Assembly: GCA_016794525.1 (NCBI GenBank)
Contig: JAEUJY010000073.1
Span: forward strand, 1 to 64,000
From: Myxococcales bacterium
Lineage (GTDB): Bacteria; Myxococcota_A; Polyangia; Haliangiales; Haliangiaceae
Length of the DNA: 64,000 bases
Direction: 5' to 3'
Shown: piece by piece, positions 1 through 5,637 of the stretch
How the letters are laid out: each line of letters begins with the position of its first letter
Numbering within the stretch: the stretch's first letter is position 1
Program-made: the position numbers and the translations under genes
Notes under the pieces: model-generated
Told to the model about the DNA's origin: nothing
The model's input: only the letters and a program-made list of their open reading frames with translations
Databases searched by the model: none

Positions 1-104
1 CTCCCCGCGGGCGGCTGGGTGCTCAGCCGCTTCTGGCGCTGCTCGCGGTCGGCGAGTGCCGCGTGGATCATCACGATCGTGGTGCCGATCGAGAACTCGA
101 CCAT
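1..104 (-). CDS. Partial hypothetical protein, N-terminus only
   Basis: An ATG at 104 on the minus strand opens a frame with no stop before the left edge of the window. The visible 34 residues start MVEFSIGTTIVMIHAALADR and continue with a basic, polar stretch. The first 20 residues are mildly hydrophobic and could be an amphipathic or membrane-associated helix. I do not recognise the protein, and the fragment is too short to assign. About 200 bases without a recognisable gene separate it from the next gene. Confidence 0.35.
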   Translation of the reverse strand, partial: MVEFSIGTTIVMIHAALADREQRQKRLSTQPPAG

Positions 105-301
105 CGCTCTTGGCAGCTGCCACAAGCGCCGCATGCGGACCTCCCCGGGTTGATGCCCTCACCTTGCGCCGCGGCGACCGCGCGCTCAACCGCCGGTCGC
201 GCGCGATCGACCTCGGGGGTGCAGGTTTTCACGCTCACCGCACCTGCGCCGCGGCGCGGCACGCGGTCACCCCGCGACGACGATCGGCGGGCGCGCGCCG
301 C

Positions 302-475
302 TCACGGCGACAGCATCGCCGCGCCGCTGATGGTCATCACCACCACGCACACGCACGCCAGGGCCACGCGCCAGCGGCTGTGCCACCACGGCGGCTGCGG
401 CGCCTTGGCCGGCGCGGCCGCGGGGGCGACCTCTCCATCGCGCCGGGCCCGGCGCGAGCGTGCTTGCTTGCCCAT
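302..475 (-). CDS. Small single-pass membrane protein (57 aa)
   Basis: The 57-residue product has a basic N-terminus (MGKQARSRRARRDGE), an Ala/Pro-rich linker, and one hydrophobic helix at about residues 36-54 (WRVALACVCVVVMTISGAA). This predicts an inner-membrane anchor with a positively charged cytosolic tail. It is transcribed in the same direction as the multicopper oxidase gene, 32 bases downstream of its stop, so the two may be co-transcribed. I recognise no family. The clean start, sensible topology and operon position support a real gene, although it is short. Confidence 0.5.
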   Translation of the reverse strand: MGKQARSRRARRDGEVAPAAAPAKAPQPPWWHSRWRVALACVCVVVMTISGAAMLSP

Positions 476-507
476 CGCGGCGCAGCATAGCGCGAACGCG
501 CCGGCGC

Positions 508-2034
508 TCACGGCGGGATCAGGAAGAACCGGCCCATCATGCCGTGGTCCTCGTGCTCGAGGATGTGGCAGTGGAACATGTACGGGACCGCGCGGTCGGC
601 CACGCCGGCGAAGCTCAGCAGCAGCCGCACCACCTGGCCGGGGCCGATCACGACGGTGTCCTTCCAGCCCGCCAGCGCCGCGGGCGGCGCCGCGCCGTCG
701 ACGTCGAGCACCTGGAACTGCCGGTGGTGGACGTGGAACGGGTGGGCCATGCCCGAGGTGTTGGTGATCGTCCACAGCTCGACGTCGCCGACCGGGATGT
801 CGAAGCTGATCGCCGCCGGCACCGTCGTCAGGTCGGTCATCTGCGTGCCGTTGATCGACACCGCGCCCATGCCCATCGCCAGGGTCACCTGGCGCGCGCG
901 CGCCGCGTCGCCCTCGGCCAGCCGCGCGATCGGCGCGAAGCTCCGCGGCGGCACGATCGTCGTCGGCGGCGGCGCGCCGACCTCGAACGTCGCCAGGTCG
1001 AAGGTCGCGCGATCGAGCCCGTCGGCGAGGTTGGCGCCCATCTGGCCGGTGAACAGCGCGCCGAACACCTCGCCCGAGTAGCTCTGCAGCGCCACCGTCG
1101 CGCCGGTGGCGTCGCCCGCGAAGTCGACCAGCAGCTCGACCCGCTCGCCGGGCGCGACCAGGACGCGGCTGGTGGTGACCGGCGCCTCGAGCAACCCGCC
1201 GTCGCTGGCGATCAGGCGAAAGCCGCGGCCGTCGGCGAAGCCGAGGTGGTAGGCGCGGGCGTTGGAGCCGTTCAGCACGCGCAGCCGCACCAGCCCGCGC
1301 GCGATCACGCCGCGCGGCTGCACCGCGCCGTTGACCAGCATCGTCTGGCCCTTCAGCCCGGCCATCATGTCGTGCATCGCGACCGTCGCGCCGCCGGAGT
1401 ACGGGTGGGTGCCGTCGGCGAAGAACCGGCGGTCCTGGATCACCAGCGGCAGATCGTCGACCCCGTAGGTCGACGGCAGGTCGGCCGGCGGCGTCGGCTC
1501 CTCGACGTAGATCACGCCGGCGAGGCCCATGTACACCTGCCGACCGGTCTGGTGCATCGGGTGCGGGTGGTACCAGGCGGTCATCGGCCGCTGCGTGACG
1601 TCGTACTCGGTCACCCAGGTGGCGCCGGGCGCGACCATCACGTACGGCCCGCCGTCGCTCGCCGCCGGCACGTGCATGCCGTGCCAGTGCAAGGTCGACG
1701 GCTCGGCCAGCGAGTTGGTGACCTCGAGCCGCACCCGCTCGCCGCGGCGGAACCGCAGCGTCGGGCCCAGGTAGGCGCCGTTGACGCCGTAGGTCGCGGT
1801 CGGGGCGCCGGCGCCGAAGTCGACGGTGCCGGCCTGCAGGTCGAGGCGGAACACCCGCACGCCGGCGATCAGCTCGCCGTCGTCGATCGGCGGCACCGGC
1901 AGCGGATCGCCGCCGTCGATCGTCACGCCGGGATCGGTGCCGCATCCGCCGAGCGTCACCGGCAGCGCGAGCGCGGTGCCGGCGGCGCCGCAGGCCTGGA
2001 GAAAACTGCGCCGCGACAGCGTGGGGCGAGTCAT
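508..2034 (-). CDS. Multicopper oxidase, Tat-exported lipoprotein
   Basis: This 508-residue protein is a three-cupredoxin-domain multicopper oxidase of the CueO/CotA/bilirubin oxidase type. All four copper-ligand motifs are visible: HWHGMH at about 116, WYHPHPMH at about 154, HPFHVHH at about 440, and HCHILEHEDHGMM at about 488. The N-terminus has a twin-arginine signal (SRRSFLQ) followed by a hydrophobic stretch and a GGC lipobox at Cys31, so it is probably a folded, Tat-exported lipoprotein. The family couples one-electron oxidation of phenols, bilirubin or Cu(I) to reduction of O2 to water. An AAAGGA ribosome binding site precedes the ATG. The adjacent ECF sigma factor resembles metal-responsive CorE types, so a role in copper tolerance is plausible but inferred. 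Confidence 0.92.
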   Translation of the reverse strand: MTRPTLSRRSFLQACGAAGTALALPVTLGGCGTDPGVTIDGGDPLPVPPIDDGELIAGVRVFRLDLQAGTVDFGAGAPTATYGVNGAYLGPTLRFRRGERVRLEVTNSLAEPSTLHWHGMHVPAASDGGPYVMVAPGATWVTEYDVTQRPMTAWYHPHPMHQTGRQVYMGLAGVIYVEEPTPPADLPSTYGVDDLPLVIQDRRFFADGTHPYSGGATVAMHDMMAGLKGQTMLVNGAVQPRGVIARGLVRLRVLNGSNARAYHLGFADGRGFRLIASDGGLLEAPVTTSRVLVAPGERVELLVDFAGDATGATVALQSYSGEVFGALFTGQMGANLADGLDRATFDLATFEVGAPPPTTIVPPRSFAPIARLAEGDAARARQVTLAMGMGAVSINGTQMTDLTTVPAAISFDIPVGDVELWTITNTSGMAHPFHVHHRQFQVLDVDGAAPPAALAGWKDTVVIGPGQVVRLLLSFAGVADRAVPYMFHCHILEHEDHGMMGRFFLIPP

Positions 2035-2154
2035 CGGGAAGTCCTTTCGAGCGGCGGGCGCGCCACGGCGCCGGCGCCGCGTTCAGCAGCCCGGGCGGGG
2101 CGGGGGCGCGTCGTCGTCAGCGGACCGCGCCGACCGGCGCGGCGGGGGGACGCC

Positions 2155-2244
2155 TCACGTGGGCACCCCGAGGCGGGGCAGCACCCAGCGGCGCAGCGCC
2201 AGCCACACCGAGAACGCGATCAGCAGGCCGAGCCAGTCGGGCAT
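2155..2244 (-). CDS. 29-residue leaderless membrane peptide
   Basis: The peptide begins MPDWLGLLIAFSVWLALRRW and ends LPRLGVPT: a single hydrophobic helix followed by two arginines. Two things support its reality. It has a normal ATG and stop. It also lies 5 bases downstream of a promoter nearly identical, in elements and spacing, to the one in front of the thioredoxin gene on the other side of the sigma gene. Transcription would begin at or very near the ATG, giving a leaderless message. The function is unknown. By context it should belong to the regulon of the divergent ECF sigma factor. It is below the usual gene-calling length limit. Confidence 0.55.
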   Translation of the reverse strand: MPDWLGLLIAFSVWLALRRWVLPRLGVPT

Positions 2245-2249
2245 CGTCG

Positions 2250-2279
2250 GGTGAGAGCCAGCCGGCGCCGAAAGGGTTC
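2250..2279 (-). promoter_or_regulatory. ECF-type promoter of the 29-residue peptide gene
   Basis: Read on the minus strand, this is GAACCC (2279-2274), a 17-base spacer ending GGCTGGC, then TCTCACC (2256-2250), followed by 5 bases and the ATG. It matches the thioredoxin promoter at 3164-3193 in both elements, in spacer length and in the GGCTGGC preceding the -10 element. GAACC-like -35 elements are typical of ECF sigma factors. The site lies in the divergent gap upstream of the ECF gene itself. Confidence 0.6.
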
Positions 2280-2322
2280 GCGGCCGGCGCCCCGGCGGTG
2301 CCGTGCTAGGGTCCCCGCCGGC

Positions 2323-3165
2323 ATGTCCGACCAGGCGCCACCCAGCGACGGCGACCCCGCGGCCGAGGCGGCGCTCCTCGACGCCGCCCGTGCCGGCGAC
2401 CGCGCCGCCCTCGAGCGGCTGATCGAGCAGCACCAGGCGCGGATCTACCGCTTCGGCCTCAAGATGTGCCGCGATCCCGAGGTCGCCAAGGACGTCGTCC
2501 AGGAGACGCTGATCGCGATGGCGCGGGGCGTCCGCGACTTCCGCGGCGGATCGTCGCTGTCGACCTGGCTGTACACGATCGCGCGCAGCTACTGCATCAA
2601 GGCGCGCCGCACCAGCAAGTTCGCGCCGCGCGACGTCGGCTCGCTCGACGCCGCGCCGGAGGCGATCGGCGTGGCCGACCCGGGGCCGCGCTCCGACGAG
2701 CAGCTCGGCGCGCGCCGGATCGAGCAGGCGCTCGAGCGCGCGATCGCCGCGCTCGACGACAAGTACCGCGAGGTGCTGGTGCTGCGCGACGTCGAGGGGC
2801 TGACCGCGCCCGAGGTGGCGGCGGTGCTGGGCCTCAGCGTCGACGCGGTCAAGAGCCGGCTGCACCGCGCGCGGCTCGACGTCCGGGCCCGGGTCGCGCC
2901 GGCGCTGCGCGACGAGGCCCCGCCGCCGTCGCGCAGCTGCCCCGACGTGCTCGGCGTGTTCTCGCGCCACCTCGAGGGCGAGGTCGACGCCGGCGCGTGC
3001 GCCGAGATGGAGCGGCACCTGGCCGGCTGCCCGTCGTGCCGCGGCGCGTGCGACTCGCTGCGCGGCGTGCTGGCGATGTGCCGCGCCGCGCCGGCCGACG
3101 TGCCCGCGCCGGTGCAGCGCTCGGTGCAGCGCGCCATCCGCGATCTGCTCGCGACCGAGGCCTGA
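2323..3165 (+). CDS. ECF sigma factor with fused C-terminal zinc-finger domain
   Basis: The 280-residue protein joins a standard ECF sigma factor (region 2 around ARIYRFGLKMC to GSSLSTWLYTIAR; region 4 around DVEGLTAPEVAAVLGLSVDA) to a C-terminal zf-HC2/ZAS-like domain. In the finger, Cys (SCPDV), His, Cys, Cys are spaced C-x25-H-x3-C-x2-C (RHLAGCPSC), the spacing I recall for the redox-sensing anti-sigma factor RsrA; further Cys residues follow (GAC, AMC). Cys-rich C-terminal tails on ECF factors are also the hallmark of metal-sensing CorE-type (ECF44) factors of myxobacteria. A self-contained sigma/sensor protein responding to metal or thiol stress is therefore likely. The neighbours, a multicopper oxidase and a thioredoxin, fit either reading. 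Confidence 0.9.
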   Translation: MSDQAPPSDGDPAAEAALLDAARAGDRAALERLIEQHQARIYRFGLKMCRDPEVAKDVVQETLIAMARGVRDFRGGSSLSTWLYTIARSYCIKARRTSKFAPRDVGSLDAAPEAIGVADPGPRSDEQLGARRIEQALERAIAALDDKYREVLVLRDVEGLTAPEVAAVLGLSVDAVKSRLHRARLDVRARVAPALRDEAPPPSRSCPDVLGVFSRHLEGEVDAGACAEMERHLAGCPSCRGACDSLRGVLAMCRAAPADVPAPVQRSVQRAIRDLLATEA

Positions 3166-3193
3166 ACCCTTCGCGCGGCGGCTGGCTCTCATC
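3164..3193 (+). promoter_or_regulatory. ECF-type promoter of the thioredoxin gene
   Basis: GAACCC at 3164-3169 overlaps the stop codon of the sigma gene. It is followed by a 17-base spacer ending GGCTGGC and TCTCATC at 3187-3193, then GGGC and the ATG at 3198. The layout copies the promoter at 2250-2279. With the start site expected 5-8 bases after the -10 element, the thioredoxin message would be leaderless or nearly so. Confidence 0.6.
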
Positions 3194-3197
3194 GGGC

Positions 3198-3638
3198 ATG
3201 TCGACCACGCCGAGCAAGCAGTCCACCATCGCGATCACCGAGCGCAACTTCGACGCGCTGCTCGCGGCCTCGGCCGCCGGCGGCATCCTGCTCATCGACT
3301 TCTGGGCCGCGTGGTGCGGCCCGTGCCGCGCGTTCGCGCCGGTGTTCGAGGCCGCCGCCGCGCGCCACCCCGACCTGGTGTTCGGCAAGGTCGACACCGA
3401 GGCCGAGCGCGGCCTGGCCGCGGCGTTCCGCGTCAGCGCGATCCCGACCCTGGCGGTGATGCGCGACGGCATCCTGCTCGCCGCGCAGCCGGGCGCGCTG
3501 CCCCCGGCGGCGCTCGACGCGCTGATCGCCAAGGTGCGTTCGCTCGACATGGACGAGGTGCGCCGCGAGATCGCCGCGCAGGCCGCCGCCCCGTCGGCCG
3601 GCAAGCCCGCGTCCGCCGCGCCCACCCCGGCGCGTTGA
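3198..3638 (+). CDS. Thioredoxin family protein
   Basis: A 146-residue cytosolic thioredoxin with the canonical active site in FWAAWCGPCR (about residues 34-43), the GKVDTEAE strand, and the cis-proline region SAIPTLAVMRDG. It differs from classical 105-residue thioredoxins in a C-terminal extension of about 35 residues ending in an Ala/Pro-rich tail. It should reduce protein disulfides with electrons from thioredoxin reductase. The ATG at 3198 is chosen because it falls just downstream of the ECF-type promoter and gives a conventional N-terminus. Placement directly after the zinc-finger ECF gene, under the same promoter type as the divergent peptide, suggests induction during thiol or metal stress. 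Confidence 0.9.
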   Translation: MSTTPSKQSTIAITERNFDALLAASAAGGILLIDFWAAWCGPCRAFAPVFEAAAARHPDLVFGKVDTEAERGLAAAFRVSAIPTLAVMRDGILLAAQPGALPPAALDALIAKVRSLDMDEVRREIAAQAAAPSAGKPASAAPTPAR

Positions 3639-3659
3639 TGAGGTCCGCGCCGCGGGCGA

Positions 3660-4481
3660 TCAGTTCCAGCGCAGCGCGAAGCCGTCGGGGGTGTCGTCGA
3701 CCTGCAGCGGCGACGGGCCGAGGTCGGCGCGGTAGTAGTCGTCGAGGATCGCCGCCAGCGCCGGGTGCTCGGCGGCCAGCGCCTCGCGCCGCAGGAAGTA
3801 CGTCTCGGTCGCGACCGCGAAGAACTCGGCCTCCGAGGTCGCGCCGTAAGGGTCGATCGCCGTCGGCAGCCCGGCCGCGGTCTCGGCCTGGTGCCGCGCG
3901 TAGGCGGTGGTGCACACCGCGGCCCAGCGCGCGGCCTCGCGGCGGGTCGGCAGCGGCGGCGCGCCGTCGATGTGGCCGGTGGCCATGTCGAGCTTGTGCG
4001 CGAACTCGTGCAGCACGACGTTGCCCGGCGCGCCGGCGCGGCCGCCGGCCAGCACCGCGTCCCACGCCAGCACCACCGGCCCGCGCAGCATCGCCTCGCC
4101 GATCACCGTCGTGCCGTGGCCGGTCGGCGCGCGCGGCTGCTCGAAGAAGCCGAGCGGCCGCGGCGGGCGCACCAGCGTCGTCGGGTACACCAGGATCGAG
4201 CTGACGTCGGCGTACAGGTCGCGCTCGGGGCGCCCCATGACCAGGAGCCCGGCCTGGGCGGCGATCGTCACCTGCATCTCCTCGGTGACGTCGAGCCCGC
4301 CGCAGCCGACCCAGTCGGTGTCGGCGATGAAGCCCTCGGCCCAGGCCAGGAGCGCGTCCCGACGCGCCGGCGACAGCCGCCGGGCCAAGGCCACGTTGGC
4401 GTCCAGGTAGCGGTGCCAGGCCGGGGGGACCGGCTGGCCGGGGGAGCGGGTGCGGCGGCGGGCGCTGAGCCACGAGAGCAT
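3660..4481 (-). CDS. mtfA: MtfA-type zinc-dependent peptidase
   Basis: This 273-residue protein has the length and layout of MtfA (YeeI), a cytosolic zinc metallopeptidase that in Escherichia coli binds the glucose regulator Mlc. The zinc-binding HExxH is clear in VVLHEFAHKLDMATG (about residue 160), and downstream acidic ligands of the family are present near EAEFFAVATETYF. The N-terminal WHRYLDANVALARRLSPARR and GGLDVTEEMQVTIAAQAGLL segments are typical of the family. The ATG at 4481 gives MLSWLSARRR; upstream in-frame starts would add a low-complexity tail. It is convergent with the thioredoxin gene and divergent from the expansin gene. Confidence 0.88.
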   Translation of the reverse strand: MLSWLSARRRTRSPGQPVPPAWHRYLDANVALARRLSPARRDALLAWAEGFIADTDWVGCGGLDVTEEMQVTIAAQAGLLVMGRPERDLYADVSSILVYPTTLVRPPRPLGFFEQPRAPTGHGTTVIGEAMLRGPVVLAWDAVLAGGRAGAPGNVVLHEFAHKLDMATGHIDGAPPLPTRREAARWAAVCTTAYARHQAETAAGLPTAIDPYGATSEAEFFAVATETYFLRREALAAEHPALAAILDDYYRADLGPSPLQVDDTPDGFALRWN

Positions 4482-4557
4482 GGGGATCAAGCTAAGGCCG
4501 CCGGCGCCCGCGTCGACTCGCCGATCGGGGAGGGGCGGCCCGTGCGACACTGCGACC

Positions 4558-5265
4558 ATGGGCCTGCCGCGCACCCTCGCCTCGACCTCGACGCTCGCGC
4601 TGATCCTGTCCGCCGGCTGCGGGGGCGACGACGGCGGCGGCCTGCCGGGCGGCAGCTGCGACGCCGTCCCGCCCGAGGCCAGCGGCGAGGGCACGTACTA
4701 CGCCGCCACCGGGGCCGGCAACTGCAGCTTCGATCCCTCGCCGCAGGATCTGATGGTCGCGGCGATGAACGCGGTCGACTACCGCACCGCGGCGTGGTGC
4801 GGGGCGTGTCTGGCGGTCACCGGCCCCAGCGGCTCGGTCACGGTGCGCGTGGTCGACCAGTGCCCCGAGTGCGCGCAGGGCGATCTCGACCTCAGCCCCG
4901 AGGCGTTCGCGCTGCTGGCGCCGCTGTCGGCCGGGCGGGTGCCGATCACCTGGCACATGGTCGCGTGCGACGTCAGCGGGCCGATCGCCTACCACTTCAA
5001 GGACGGCGCCAACCCGTTCTGGACCGCGCTGCAGGTGCGCAACCACCGCTACCCGATCGCCAAGGTCGAGGCGATGCAGGGCGGCGCGTACGTCGAGATC
5101 CCGCGGGTCGACTACAACTACTTCGTCGCGGCGTCGGGGCTGGGCGACGGGCCGTACCAGCTGCGGGTCACCGACCAGCGCGGCCACGTGCTCGAGGACA
5201 CCGGCGTCGCGCTGGGCGACGACGTCACCCGCACCGGCGCGGCGCAGTTCCCGGCCTGCCCCTGA
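4558..5265 (+). CDS. Bacterial expansin, lipoprotein
   Basis: The 235-residue product has a lipoprotein signal (LALILSAGC) and the two-domain fold of bacterial expansins such as Bacillus YoaJ/EXLX1. Family landmarks are GTYYAATGAGNCSF, the first-domain RVVDQCPEC (Asp equivalent to the YP-loop aspartate), DLDLSPEAF (the essential second aspartate), and the second-domain NPFWTALQVRNHRYPIAKVE and VDYNYFV with aromatic cellulose-binding residues. Expansins loosen plant cell-wall networks without hydrolysis. The replacement of the HFD motif matches the bacterial group. In a soil predator/scavenger it could help open plant-derived or peptidoglycan-containing polymers; this role is inferred. Confidence 0.85.
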   Translation: MGLPRTLASTSTLALILSAGCGGDDGGGLPGGSCDAVPPEASGEGTYYAATGAGNCSFDPSPQDLMVAAMNAVDYRTAAWCGACLAVTGPSGSVTVRVVDQCPECAQGDLDLSPEAFALLAPLSAGRVPITWHMVACDVSGPIAYHFKDGANPFWTALQVRNHRYPIAKVEAMQGGAYVEIPRVDYNYFVAASGLGDGPYQLRVTDQRGHVLEDTGVALGDDVTRTGAAQFPACP

Positions 5266-5327
5266 CCGCGGCCGGCCCCTGACCGCGGCTGGTTGTGTCG
5301 GCGGCGCCGACGTGGCAAGCAGGCGCC

Positions 5328-5588
5328 ATGAGCGATCACCACCCCACCGACTTCACCGGCTCGATCGACGCCGCGATCACCAGCGCCATCGTCGCCCGCA
5401 TCCCGGACGCCAAGGTCGAGGTCAGCGGCGGCGGCGGCCACTTCCGCATCGCCGTGGTGTCGACGGTGTTCGAGGGCAAGGGCCTGCTCGATCGCCAGCG
5501 CCTGGTGCTGTCGTCGATCAAGCACCTGCTGGCCGGCGACCGCGCCCCGGTCCACGCCGTCGACGAGCTGGTCACCAAGACGCCGTGA
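5328..5588 (+). CDS. BolA/IbaG family protein
   Basis: An 86-residue BolA-like protein. The family pattern is complete: a beta-strand with VEVSGGGGHFRIAVVS, the FEGKGLLDRQRLVLSSIKHLL helix and the C-terminal HAVDELVTKTP. BolA proteins pair with monothiol glutaredoxins to handle [2Fe-2S] clusters. The usual conserved Cys or His of the metal-binding loop appears here as the His of GGHF, consistent with the IbaG-like subgroup. The ATG at 5328 gives the usual family length; an in-frame upstream start would add 11 residues. It stands alone, 62 bases after the expansin gene. Confidence 0.88.
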   Translation: MSDHHPTDFTGSIDAAITSAIVARIPDAKVEVSGGGGHFRIAVVSTVFEGKGLLDRQRLVLSSIKHLLAGDRAPVHAVDELVTKTP

Positions 5589-5637
5589 GCCGGCGGCGGC
5601 GCCGTAACCTGCGGGGGCCGGGCGGCCTCCAACCGAG

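Noticed and set aside
302-1945. 547-residue Arg/Ala-rich reading frame on the minus strand
   Set aside because: It is an alternative frame of the multicopper oxidase gene, repetitive in Arg/Ala/Gly, without any domain. Only its last 57 codons (the small membrane protein) are kept.
2035-2110. Third ECF promoter in front of the multicopper oxidase
   Set aside because: GAACGC with a 17-base spacer is present (2079-2084), but the -10 position reads GCGCCCG instead of TCTCAYC. The match is too weak to claim.
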